Source: JAMXLO01 sp041487355
Lineage (GTDB): Bacteria; Pseudomonadota; Alphaproteobacteria; Acetobacterales; Acetobacteraceae
Direction of reading: 5' to 3'
NCBI GenBank assembly: GCA_041487355.1
Contig: JBGPND010000125.1
Coordinates: forward strand, 1-15,222
DNA length: 15,222 nt
Positions within the stretch are counted from its first letter, which is position 1, and each line of letters opens with the position of its first letter. Shown here in pieces: positions 7,312-14,465 of the stretch. The notes beneath the pieces are model-generated. The model did not search any database, was not told where the DNA came from, and worked only from the letters and a program-made list of their open reading frames with translations. A program made the position numbers and the translations under genes.

Positions 7312-8889
7312 CTACGTGCTCTTCAAGGTGAGGTCTTCGTACGGCGCCGTATAGGCAAATCCAGGGATCCGGCCGAAGCTCGATTCACCAACGCGCGGTC
7401 CAACACCGTTGATGAAGGCGAGCTGCCACAGATGCGTGTAGATCTTCTGGTCATAGACGATTTGCTGCATCTTATCCAGGATCGCCGCACGCCTGCCATG
7501 GTCGAGCTCGACCGCCTGTTGCTCGAACAGCGCATCGAGATCGGGATAGCTGCCATAGCTGTATGAGCCGCCCTTCACCGCGAACGTCTCGAGGCGCGTC
7601 GCGGCATTGCCGAACGAACCGCTGCCACCCTGGATCAGGTTCTTCAGCGTCTTGTCGGCGTATGCCTTGTTGAACGAGACGCGCTCCAGCGGACGCAGCT
7701 TCGCCCGTATGCCAACCGCGCCGAGGTAGTTGTTCGTTGCCTCCGCCAGGTTCGAGTACGAGCTGTCGCAATTGTAATAGCCGGCGTCGAAGCCGTTGGG
7801 ATAGCCGGCCTCGGCCAGCAACTGCTTCGCCTTGGCGGGATCGTACACCAACGCGGGCGGCTGCCAGAAGAATTCGAAGTTGTCCGGAATCAGGCTGCCG
7901 GTGATATGCGAATAGCCGAGGGTGAGCGCCTGATTGATCGTCTTGTTGTCGATCGCGAGACGCGCGGCAAGCCGCACGCGCTCGTCGTGCCAAGGCGACT
8001 TGGGGTCCCACTGCTCCGGGAAATACAGCCAGAATGTCGCCTGGATGACGGCCGGCTTCAGGGTCAGTCCCGGCGTATGTCGCAGCTCCTCGGCCAACTC
8101 GCCGCGTATGGAGTAGGCGATGTCGACCTCGCCCCGCTTCAAGGCAGCCAGGCGTGTCGATTCCTCGGGTATCACCTTCAGCACCAGCCGCTTGATGCTG
8201 GCAGGCTTGCGCCAATATTGCTCGTGCGCCTCGAGCACCAGTTCCACGCCCGGCGTGAACGACACGAACTTGTACGGGCCGGCACCGATCGGCGCTTTCT
8301 TGAAGCCGTCGTCGCCAACCTTCTCGACATACTTCTTCGGCACGATCCAGCCCGCACCGGTGGCCGCGGCATAGAAGGTGACGAAATCCGGCCAGGGCTT
8401 CTTCAGCTTGAACTGGATATGCCTCGCATCGGCGATCTCCACCGAGGCGACGCGCTCGTGCATCAGGGCCTTGGACGTGCCGCGATAGCGTTCGAAGGAG
8501 AACTTCACGTCCTCCGCCGTCACCTTCTCGCCGTTGTGGAATGTCACGCCGTCGCGCAGCACGAAGCTGTAGCTCAATCCGTCCTCGGTCGCCGACCAGG
8601 ATTCCGCCAGGCTCGGCGCCATCAGATTGTCGGGCATCGGCTTCAGCAAGGCGTCGTGCAGCGCATAGTAGATCATGAACGGCGTGATCAGCGCCGGCGT
8701 CTCGGCCGGATCGAACCAGGTCGGCGCGAGCGAGATATGCACGCCATAAGTAAGCTCGCCCGACGGACCGGCCGCCATGGCCGGCCGGCCGGCAGCGCCG
8801 GCCATGCCCAGCGCGGTGAACGCCAGGAGCTCCCGGCGCGTTGCAATCAACCCGGTGCCACCGGGGCCGGACGTCACGTCGCGTTCCAT
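7312..8889 (-). CDS. Family-5 extracellular solute-binding protein, copy 2 (middle)
   Basis: A 525-residue periplasmic receptor paralogous to its two neighbours. The Tat-like signal is ATRRELLAFTALG (16-28), with probable cleavage after AMA (37-39). No lipobox is present. Compared with copy 1 the only net length difference is 7 residues in the signal region, and the mature parts align without gaps. The core motif block GDDGFKKAPIGAGPYKF (192-208) is identical in all three copies, while the ligand-pocket segment near 278-290 reads QATFWLYF. Other replacements, such as DNFEFFWQPPALVYD (336-350), suggest a shifted ligand range. An uncommon cluster of Asn/Ser replacements occurs in YYNCDSSYSNLAEATNNYLG, where the other copies keep the GEA-LNNL form. 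GGAGG lies 8 bases before the ATG at 8889, and the stop is TAG as in both sister genes. Confidence 0.94.
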   Translation of the reverse strand: MERDVTSGPGGTGLIATRRELLAFTALGMAGAAGRPAMAAGPSGELTYGVHISLAPTWFDPAETPALITPFMIYYALHDALLKPMPDNLMAPSLAESWSATEDGLSYSFVLRDGVTFHNGEKVTAEDVKFSFERYRGTSKALMHERVASVEIADARHIQFKLKKPWPDFVTFYAAATGAGWIVPKKYVEKVGDDGFKKAPIGAGPYKFVSFTPGVELVLEAHEQYWRKPASIKRLVLKVIPEESTRLAALKRGEVDIAYSIRGELAEELRHTPGLTLKPAVIQATFWLYFPEQWDPKSPWHDERVRLAARLAIDNKTINQALTLGYSHITGSLIPDNFEFFWQPPALVYDPAKAKQLLAEAGYPNGFDAGYYNCDSSYSNLAEATNNYLGAVGIRAKLRPLERVSFNKAYADKTLKNLIQGGSGSFGNAATRLETFAVKGGSYSYGSYPDLDALFEQQAVELDHGRRAAILDKMQQIVYDQKIYTHLWQLAFINGVGPRVGESSFGRIPGFAYTAPYEDLTLKST

Positions 8890-8909
8890 CGACCTGTCCT
8901 CCGTTGCTG

Positions 8910-10499
8910 CTACGAACTCTTCAGCGTGATCTCCTCGTACGGTGCCGTGTAAGCGAAACCGGCGATGCGGCCGAAGCCCGACTCGCCCACGTGCGGCCCC
9001 ACGCCATTGATGAAGGCCAGTTGCCAGATCGGTGCATAGATTGCCTTCTCGTGCACAAGCTGCTGCATCTTGCGCAGGATCGCCTCACGCTTCTTGTGGT
9101 CGCCTTCCGCCGCCTGCGTCGGGTAGAGCGCATCGATATCGGGATAGTTGCCATAGGCGTAGGTGCCACCCTTGACTGCGAATGCCTCGAGCCGCGTCGC
9201 GGCATTGCCGAAGGCACCGCTCGAGCCCTGGACGATGTTCTTGAACGCCTTGTCGCCATAGCCCTTGTAGAACGCCGCCCGCTCCAGCGGCCGCAGCCTG
9301 GCGCGGATGCCCACCGCACCCAGGTTGTTCAGCACCGCCTCGCCAAGATTTCCGTACGAGATGTCACAGATATAGAATCCCGCATCGAAACCATTCGGCT
9401 GCCCAGCCTCGGCCAGCAACTGCTTCGCCTGCGCGGAATCGTACACCGGCGCGGGCGGCGCCCAGTAGTACTCGAAGTTCTCCGGGATGATGCTGCCGGT
9501 GATCAGCGAGTGGCCGAGTGTCAGCGCCTGATTGATCGTCTTGTAGTCGATGGCGAGGCTTGCGGCCTGGCGCACACGCTGGTCATGCCACGGCGACTTA
9601 GGGTCCCACTGGTCGGCGAAATACAGCCAGAACGGCGCCTGAATGACGGTCGGCTTGAGCGTCAGGCCCGGCGTGCGCTGCAGCTCCTCGGCAAGCTCGG
9701 CGCGGATCGAGTAGGCGATGTCCACCTCGCCACGCTTCAGCGCGGCCAGCCGCGTCGCCTCGTCGGGGATCACCCGCAGCACCATGCGCTTCACGCTCGG
9801 CGGCTTGCGCCAGTACTGGTCGAACGCCTCCAGCACCAGCTCCACGCCCGGCGTGAATGAGACGAACTTGTAAGGTCCAGCGCCGATCGGCGCCTTCTTG
9901 AACCCGTCGTCGCCCACGCGTTCCACGTATTTCTTCGGCACGATCCAGCCTGCGCCGGTAGCCTCGGCGTAGAATGTGAGAAAGTCGGGCCACGGCTCCT
10001 TCAGCCTGAAGCGGACGTGAAGCGGATCGGGCGTATCGACCCCCGCCACACGCTCCTTCAACAGACCATGCGCGGCACCGCGATAGCGCTCGAACGAGAA
10101 CTTCACGTCCTCGGCGGTCACCGGCTCGCCATTGTGGAACCTGGCATCCTTGCGCAGGACAAAGTCGTAGCTTAGCCCGTCTTCCGCGACCGACCAGGAT
10201 TGCGCGAGGCTCGGGGCCTGCGACTGGCCAGGCATCGGCTTCACCATGGCGTCATGCAGCGCGTACAGCACCATGTAGGGCGTGATGATCCCCGACGTCT
10301 CCGCGGGGTCGAACCAGGTCGGTGCCAGCGAGATATGCACGCCATAGACGAGCTGCCCCGCCGGGCCGGCCGCGTGGGCCGTGCCAGGGGCGCCGGCGAT
10401 TGCACCAAGTGCGGCGAGAGCAAGCACGTCCCGGCGCGTCATCTGCGTGTCGTTACCGCCGGGCGTGGGTCCGCCGCGGCTGCGGTTCGAAGAGCCCAT
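8910..10499 (-). CDS. Family-5 extracellular solute-binding protein, copy 3 (operon-leading)
   Basis: First gene of the ABC importer operon, 529 residues. The ATG at 10499 has a very good AGGGAGG 5 bases upstream (10505-10511). This favours it over the internal ATG at 10442, although the extra N-terminal residues are unusually polar. The Tat-like signal is MTRRDVLALAALG (20-32), with cleavage expected after AHA (41-43), so the mature protein should be soluble in the periplasm. It is colinear with copies 1 and 2, with a net difference of 11 residues from copy 1 confined to the signal region. The pocket segment near 282-294 reads QAPFWLYFADQWD, a hybrid of the forms seen in the other two. Being closest to the promoter, it is likely the most abundant receptor of the three. 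The ligand is unknown, and a peptide or another small amphipathic compound fits the family. Confidence 0.94.
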   Translation of the reverse strand: MGSSNRSRGGPTPGGNDTQMTRRDVLALAALGAIAGAPGTAHAAGPAGQLVYGVHISLAPTWFDPAETSGIITPYMVLYALHDAMVKPMPGQSQAPSLAQSWSVAEDGLSYDFVLRKDARFHNGEPVTAEDVKFSFERYRGAAHGLLKERVAGVDTPDPLHVRFRLKEPWPDFLTFYAEATGAGWIVPKKYVERVGDDGFKKAPIGAGPYKFVSFTPGVELVLEAFDQYWRKPPSVKRMVLRVIPDEATRLAALKRGEVDIAYSIRAELAEELQRTPGLTLKPTVIQAPFWLYFADQWDPKSPWHDQRVRQAASLAIDYKTINQALTLGHSLITGSIIPENFEYYWAPPAPVYDSAQAKQLLAEAGQPNGFDAGFYICDISYGNLGEAVLNNLGAVGIRARLRPLERAAFYKGYGDKAFKNIVQGSSGAFGNAATRLEAFAVKGGTYAYGNYPDIDALYPTQAAEGDHKKREAILRKMQQLVHEKAIYAPIWQLAFINGVGPHVGESGFGRIAGFAYTAPYEEITLKSS

Positions 10500-10504
10500 G
10501 ATCG

Positions 10505-10511
10505 CCTCCCT
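10505..10511 (-). promoter_or_regulatory. Shine-Dalgarno of the leading binding-protein gene
   Basis: AGGGAGG on the minus strand, 5 bases before the ATG at 10499. It is one of the strongest ribosome-binding sites in the window and fixes the start of copy 3. Confidence 0.7.
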
Positions 10512-10514
10512 GTT

Positions 10515-10533
10515 GGCTCCTTGGTGTGGAGCC
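10515..10533 (-). promoter_or_regulatory. Leader hairpin upstream of the importer operon
   Basis: A perfect inverted repeat with 6-base arms (GGCTCC and GGAGCC) around a 7-base loop lies just upstream of the Shine-Dalgarno. If transcription starts at the promoter proposed for 10542-10570, this element is inside the 5' leader. It could shield or stabilise the message end. There is no following U-run, so it is not an intrinsic terminator. Function is unproven. Confidence 0.35.
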
Positions 10534-10536
10534 TTG

Positions 10537-10551
10537 CGTTTAGTGTAAACG
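10537..10551. promoter_or_regulatory. Candidate operator: perfect dyad CGTTTA-GTG-TAAACG
   Basis: Six-base arms form a perfect palindrome with a 3-base centre. It is A/T-rich in an otherwise very GC-rich stretch and covers the candidate -10 hexamer of the importer operon. This position and symmetry fit a dimeric repressor site (for example GntR- or TetR-type). No regulator gene is visible in the window. Confidence 0.45.
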
Positions 10552-10570
10552 AGCCATGCGCCGGCGTCAC
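10542..10570 (-). promoter_or_regulatory. Candidate sigma-70-type promoter for the importer operon
   Basis: On the minus strand GTGACG (10565-10570) and TACACT (10542-10547) each match 4 of 6 consensus positions and are separated by exactly 17 bases. The promoter sits in the 96-base gap between the GT2 gene and the first binding-protein gene, and the dyad at 10537-10551 covers its -10. Start-site position is not known, so this is a prediction. Confidence 0.45.
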
Positions 10571-10595
10571 TTGTTTTTCGCGCCGGCCTCGGCGC

Positions 10596-11309
10596 TCAGC
10601 GCGCTTCCATCGCAACCCGTGCAATGGTCAGCGTGATGCGCCAGGCGGCGCGGATACTACCGCGCAGCGAGCCGGCAACCTTCGAGCTGCCCCCCGCACG
10701 ACGGCGGTAGGGTATCGGCAGTTCCAGGATGCGCAGGCCGGCGCGCGCCGCCTTCATCTGCATCTCGATGTTCCAGCCATAGGTCGCCTCGCGCAGGCCG
10801 AGCCGGTCCAGCGCATCGCGCCTGATCGCGCGGAAGGCGCACATGTCGGAGTAGCAGACGCCATACAGCATGGACATGATCCAGCCGGCGAGCCGGCCTG
10901 CCAGCACCTGATGCCAGCTCATCGATCCCGGTTCGCGTTCACCGCGCACGCGCGAACCGATGACGAAATCATGCGTCCCGGCCCGGATCGGTGCCAACAG
11001 CATGCCGGCCAGATCGGCACGGTCGGCGCCGTCGCCGTCGAGGAACAGGATGATGCCGGATGCGGAGCTCGCCGCCGCCGCGCCCGCGGCGCAGGCACGA
11101 CCGTAGCCGCGTTCGGTCAGCGTTATCACACGCGCACCGGCGGCTTGCGCAATCGCCGCGGTGCCGTCGCGGCTGGAGCTGTCAGCGACGATGATCTCGT
11201 CCACCACGTCGCGGGGGATGGATGCTATCGCGCCGGCGATCGTCTCCGCCTCGTTCAGGGTCGGGATCACCGCCGCCACGCCGTGCGGCAGCGCAGGCCG
11301 CCCGCTCAC
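10596..11309 (-). CDS. Family 2 glycosyltransferase, dolichyl-phosphate-hexose-synthase-like
   Basis: A 237-residue GT-A enzyme expected to transfer a sugar from a nucleotide donor to a polyprenyl phosphate or another acceptor on the cytoplasmic side. Visible are the N-terminal VAAVIPTLNEAETI (11-24), the DEIIVADSSSRDGT nucleotide-binding segment (37-50) and the metal-binding DGD (91-93). Downstream are the acceptor-side VIGSRVRGEREPGSM (116-130) and YRRRAGGSSKVAGSLRGS (201-218), typical of this DPM1-like branch. There is no C-terminal membrane anchor. The start is a GTG at 11309, forming a 4-base GTGA overlap with the radical SAM stop. Longer in-frame readings to 11537 would lie inside that gene. 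It ends the five-gene cluster. It may supply lipid-linked sugar to the GT-C protein encoded upstream, which is inference. Confidence 0.88.
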   Translation of the reverse strand: MSGRPALPHGVAAVIPTLNEAETIAGAIASIPRDVVDEIIVADSSSRDGTAAIAQAAGARVITLTERGYGRACAAGAAAASSASGIILFLDGDGADRADLAGMLLAPIRAGTHDFVIGSRVRGEREPGSMSWHQVLAGRLAGWIMSMLYGVCYSDMCAFRAIRRDALDRLGLREATYGWNIEMQMKAARAGLRILELPIPYRRRAGGSSKVAGSLRGSIRAAWRITLTIARVAMEAR

Positions 11310-12355
11310 AGGCTCCAGCGCAAGCCGCAACTGGCGCAGGGGCGCGGCGGGACTTCGCTCAGCAGAGCGCCACGGAATTCCTGGTACGCGGCACCGTTCC
11401 AGATTTCTCGTAGTGTCTGCTGCGTCGCATCGCCCAGCGTGTAGCCGTCGTAGCCACGCGCGGAGAATGGCGCCATGCAGCACGGCAGCGCGCGCCCGTG
11501 CGCGGTGAAATACATCAGCGACCAGGGCCGCCGGCACGCCGACCAGGGCTGCGTTTCGTCCTGCCGCTTCAGGCTGAGGCCAGGCTCGGTGGCGCCAGAC
11601 GCATCGAGCGCAATGCCAAGATCGCGCGCCAGATTGGTCGCATCCTCGATCGCACGTGACTCATCGGCGCGCAGCCGCTCGAACAGCGACGATTCGGCGC
11701 GTGCCAGGCCGTAGCCCGCTTCGTCGTACACCAGGCGCTGCAGATAGACCTCGCGCACGCCCATCGACGCCGCCAGACGGACGAAGGCCGGAAGCTGATC
11801 GATCGTCTCCTTCAGGCCGGTGAGCCACAGCGATACACGCGGCGACATGGCACCGGTCTCGCGCTGCAATCCGGTGAAGCTTTGCACATTGCGCACGATA
11901 CGGTCGAAGAAGTTCTTGCCGCGCACGGCGAGGAAAGTCTTGGCATCGGCCGCGTCGAGCGACACACGCAGCTCATCCAGTCCGGTGTCGATCATCGCCC
12001 GGTGCTTCTTGGCGGAGAGCAGCGTGCCGTTGGTATTGAACAGCACGTAGACACCACGATCCTTCAGGTAGCGGATCATGCGCGGCAGCGCCTTCACCAG
12101 CATCGGCTCGCCGACGCCATGCAGCACCACGCGTGCGACGTCGGGTACCTGGTCGACGATCGAGGTGAACAGCTCCCAGCTCATGTCGGCCGGCGGCTCG
12201 AGCGTCTCGAAGGTGCGCGGACAGGTCTCGCAGAGCAGGTTGCAGCGGTTGGTCACCTCCAGATACAGGCAAACAGGCGGCGCGGTTGCCTGCTTCTCCC
12301 GCGTGTCCACTGCCTCGAAGTAGCGGCGCGGATCCTTGAGCGCTGTCGCGGTCAT
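11306..12355 (-). CDS. Radical SAM protein with SPASM-like C-terminal cysteine domain
   Basis: A 349-residue cytoplasmic Fe-S enzyme that should cleave S-adenosylmethionine to start radical chemistry. The cluster motif CNLLCETC (Cys38, Cys42, Cys45) sits in LEVTNRCNL, and GVGEPML (80-86) is the SAM-binding GGE-like element. FNTNGTLLS (106-114) and LDELRVSLDAA (126-136) complete the barrel signature. The C-terminal part carries Cys274, a CC pair (292-293), Cys340 and Cys343 in the layout of a SPASM/twitch domain that binds auxiliary Fe-S clusters. The closest appearance is to general radical SAM/SPASM proteins, not to HpnH or the selenocysteine ArsS type. It overlaps the GT-C gene (ATGA) and the GT2 gene (GTGA) by 4 bases each, so it is almost certainly made with these glycosyltransferases. 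Its substrate (sugar, lipid or peptide) is unknown. Confidence 0.9.
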   Translation of the reverse strand: MTATALKDPRRYFEAVDTREKQATAPPVCLYLEVTNRCNLLCETCPRTFETLEPPADMSWELFTSIVDQVPDVARVVLHGVGEPMLVKALPRMIRYLKDRGVYVLFNTNGTLLSAKKHRAMIDTGLDELRVSLDAADAKTFLAVRGKNFFDRIVRNVQSFTGLQRETGAMSPRVSLWLTGLKETIDQLPAFVRLAASMGVREVYLQRLVYDEAGYGLARAESSLFERLRADESRAIEDATNLARDLGIALDASGATEPGLSLKRQDETQPWSACRRPWSLMYFTAHGRALPCCMAPFSARGYDGYTLGDATQQTLREIWNGAAYQEFRGALLSEVPPRPCASCGLRWSL

Positions 12356-13713
12356 CGTACGCTCCGTACGGCTTGGGGTGGCATCGGCGAATCACGCGTT
12401 CGGCTCCGGCGCAAATCGAGCACGGCGAGGATCGCGGCGGGACCATACACCGCGCCGGGGACCGTCAGATGCTCGAAGGCGCCGTGCGCCAGCAGCGGCG
12501 CGGCGGCCAGCATCCACAGCACACTGGGCAGCGGGGCGAGGCAGGCCAGCGGGGCGAGCCAGCCGAAATACCAGGGGTAGTGCGGCGACACCGCGACCAG
12601 CACGGCGGCGCCAAGGATCACCGCCTGGCGTGCCTGGAGCGACAGGCGTGCGCCTGGCGCCGTCGGCAATTTCCCACCGAAGGCGAAGCGCGCCCCGAGC
12701 AGTCCGAGTGCGCCCAGCGCGAGCGCGATGTAGACCCTGGAGACCCAGCCGGGCAGGGTCACGATGCTGTCGAGCAGTTGCAGCAGGAAGATGCCGCGGC
12801 CGTTTTCGAAGCCTTCCTCGGAGGCATAACCGCCGAGGTAGCCCAGCGCCTGCCAGCCGATGCTCGCATAGGGCAGATAGAACACGGCCAGGGCCACCGC
12901 GAAGGCGGTCGGCAGCCGCCAGTCCGGTGGTCGCCAGAAAGCGGGCAGCACCACCGCGGGAAGGAATTTCGTCAGTGTCGCGGCAGCCAGGACGACGCCG
13001 GTCCAGACCGCCCGCCCGCGCACGGCGGCGAGCAGTGCCAGGGCCAGCAGGCCGGCGGCCGCGGCATCCACATGGGCGTTGCCGGCAAACTCCCAGACCG
13101 GCAGCGGCAGCCACGCGTAGATCAGCAGTTCCGCTGGCTCCCGTCCCGCCATCCGCAGCAGCCAGGCCAGCGCGGCGATGGCCAGCGCGTCGAACACCGC
13201 CATCATCAGCTTCATGCCGAACACGCCGGGCGTCACCATGGCGGCCAGCGCGAAGATCGCCTGGGCGGCGGGCGGATAGACCGTGTGCGCATAGTCGGCA
13301 CGGTTGATATGCGGATACACCGCCTCGTCGCGCAGGAATTCGAGCTCCGGTGCGACCGGCAGATAGCGGTACGGATTGATGCCTGCCAGTTGCACTCGGC
13401 CGTCCCACACATAGCGATATACGTCGGATGACAGCAGCGGCGGGCCGGCGAGGATCATCGCCCGCATCGCCACGGTGGCGACGAGCACGACCCAGATCGT
13501 GCGAGGCGGCAGCCGGCCTCGACGCACCACGGCGACGGCGAGCAGCCAGAGCAGGCCCGCCACACAGATGCTCACCATGAACGCGACAACCCGCGTGTCG
13601 TCATCCAGGTTCAGTCGGTCCCAGGCCAGCACCGTCAGGCCCGCGGCGACCAGAACGACGAGCGCGGCGCCGATCGCCGCCAGCATCGCGGTTCGGGAAA
13701 TGCGTCGCATCAT
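12352..13713 (-). CDS. Multi-pass membrane glycosyltransferase, GT-C fold (GT87/DUF2029, MptB-like)
   Basis: A 453-residue integral membrane protein with about ten or more hydrophobic segments. The region SSDVYRYVWDGRVQLAGI (95-112), continuing NPYRY, is the hallmark first periplasmic loop of polyprenol-phosphate-mannose-dependent mannosyltransferases of the GT87/MptA-MptB type. Asp97 is placed as the catalytic acid of GT-C enzymes. Further family-like features are NAHVDAAAAGLL (212-223), TKFLP (248-252) and SPHYPWYFGW (376-385). It should move a sugar from a lipid-phosphate carrier onto an acceptor on the outer face of the cytoplasmic membrane. The start ATG overlaps the previous stop (ATGA), and the end overlaps the radical SAM start in the same way. 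The adjacent ATG at 13710 is an equally possible start. The exact sugar and acceptor are unknown. Confidence 0.88.
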   Translation of the reverse strand: MMRRISRTAMLAAIGAALVVLVAAGLTVLAWDRLNLDDDTRVVAFMVSICVAGLLWLLAVAVVRRGRLPPRTIWVVLVATVAMRAMILAGPPLLSSDVYRYVWDGRVQLAGINPYRYLPVAPELEFLRDEAVYPHINRADYAHTVYPPAAQAIFALAAMVTPGVFGMKLMMAVFDALAIAALAWLLRMAGREPAELLIYAWLPLPVWEFAGNAHVDAAAAGLLALALLAAVRGRAVWTGVVLAAATLTKFLPAVVLPAFWRPPDWRLPTAFAVALAVFYLPYASIGWQALGYLGGYASEEGFENGRGIFLLQLLDSIVTLPGWVSRVYIALALGALGLLGARFAFGGKLPTAPGARLSLQARQAVILGAAVLVAVSPHYPWYFGWLAPLACLAPLPSVLWMLAAAPLLAHGAFEHLTVPGAVYGPAAILAVLDLRRSRTRDSPMPPQAVRSVR

Positions 13714-14465
13714 CGCCGCAAAGCCGCCATCCCGATGCGCTCGACCCAGGCGCGGGTGGCTGGTGCGGCGTAGGGCACCGGTGCGGTCCCGGCGCCGGCC
13801 AGCTCATCGACCAGCCGGGCCAGATCGCCTGCGTCGTCCACGTCAAACCACGGCGGCAACTCGACAACCTCCAGCCCCATCCGGTGAGCCCTCTCCAGTG
13901 TCTGTTCACTCACCCGGTCGGTGCTCCAGGTGATGCCCTGAAACAGCGCGGCGTGCGGCGACTTGAGGCCGATCAGGTAGTAGCCGCCATCGTCCGCCAC
14001 GCCCAGCACCATCCGCTCCCCGGGCCGCAGCAGTGCCGCCACTGTATCGCGCAGGAACGCGGTGGGCAGCGTCGGGCTGTCGGAATTCACCAGGCAAACG
14101 GCGTGGTAGCCCTGTGCCAGCATCGACATCGTGGCGTGCAGCAGGCTGCGGCCGATGCCCTCGATGCCGTCGGGCATGGAGATGGATCCGTCGGCCAGCA
14201 CCAGCCCGGTCCCCGGCGCCAGCAGGCCATCGAACGCCGCCGCAGCGCCCGCGGGTGCGTAGGCGACGAAACCCGCCAGCGGCACCGTGGCGCCGGCCAG
14301 CCTGATGTTCTCGGTGACGTCGCGCAGGAAGGCCGCATTCAGGGCGGTCGCTTGCTCCGGCGTCAGCGGCGGCACCATGCGCGTCTTCACCTTGCCGGGT
14401 TGCGGCGCCTTGGCCATCACGGCCACGGCGCACAAATGCGCTCTATCGCCGTCCGCCGCCGCCAT
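13710..14465 (-). CDS. DUF2064/TIGR04282-type GT-A fold nucleotide-sugar protein
   Basis: A 251-residue soluble protein. MAKAPQPGKVKTRM (17-30) is the phosphate/nucleotide-binding signature of this family. It is followed by VNSDSPTLP (126-134) with a metal-binding Asp, ADDGGYYLIGL (157-167), the WSTD motif (180-183) and WFDVDDAGDL (206-215). All expected blocks are present in order. The family is named for glycosyltransferases associated with arsenosugar or radical SAM/selenodomain loci, but no arsenic gene is seen here. A nucleotidyltransferase or glycosyltransferase activity in the same pathway as the neighbours is the modest reading. The ATG at 14465 follows the DoxX-like stop with no gap (TGAATG), and the stop overlaps the GT-C start by 4 bases. 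Met17 is unlikely as the start because the preceding strand residues CAVAV belong to the Rossmann-like first strand. Confidence 0.88.
   Translation of the reverse strand: MAAADGDRAHLCAVAVMAKAPQPGKVKTRMVPPLTPEQATALNAAFLRDVTENIRLAGATVPLAGFVAYAPAGAAAAFDGLLAPGTGLVLADGSISMPDGIEGIGRSLLHATMSMLAQGYHAVCLVNSDSPTLPTAFLRDTVAALLRPGERMVLGVADDGGYYLIGLKSPHAALFQGITWSTDRVSEQTLERAHRMGLEVVELPPWFDVDDAGDLARLVDELAGAGTAPVPYAAPATRAWVERIGMAALRR

Larger units (their letters stand above)
5736..10499 (-). repeat. Triplicated binding-protein gene array
   Basis: Three complete paralogous genes stand head to tail with gaps of 19 and 20 bases, giving a repeat spacing of about 1.58-1.60 kb. By eye roughly 70-80% of residues agree. 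A 30-residue core is identical in all three (nucleotides 6651-6740, 8227-8316 and 9825-9914, minus strand). Within this core the DNA differs only at synonymous positions, so the duplication is old enough for silent drift and the protein has been held by selection. Confidence 0.85.

Noticed and set aside
8841..9860. Plus-strand open frames opposite each of the three binding-protein genes, similar to one another
   Set aside because: Their similarity follows from the homology of the real genes on the other strand. They lack motifs and ribosome sites, so they are not evidence of conserved antisense genes.
10560..10587. Seven-base GCCGGCG/CGCCGGC inverted repeat with a 14-base loop, considered as a terminator of the GT2 cluster
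   Set aside because: It is pure GC, which occurs by chance in this DNA, has a long loop and has no T-run following it on the minus strand.
10200..11444. Long plus-strand open frame (414 codons) crossing the leading binding-protein gene, the intergenic gap and the GT2 gene
   Set aside because: It is antisense to two well-supported genes, has low-complexity Arg/His/Gln-rich content typical of high-GC shadow frames, shows no domain and has no Shine-Dalgarno.
11310..11537. Longer N-terminal extension of the GT2 protein
   Set aside because: It would lie inside the radical SAM gene and gives a non-family sequence. The GTG at 11309 in a GTGA overlap starts just before the conserved first strand.
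12373..13431. Plus-strand open frame of 352 codons opposite the GT-C gene
   Set aside because: Its composition is rich in Arg, Gln, His and Gly and it has no recognisable motif. It mirrors codon bias of the real gene on the other strand.
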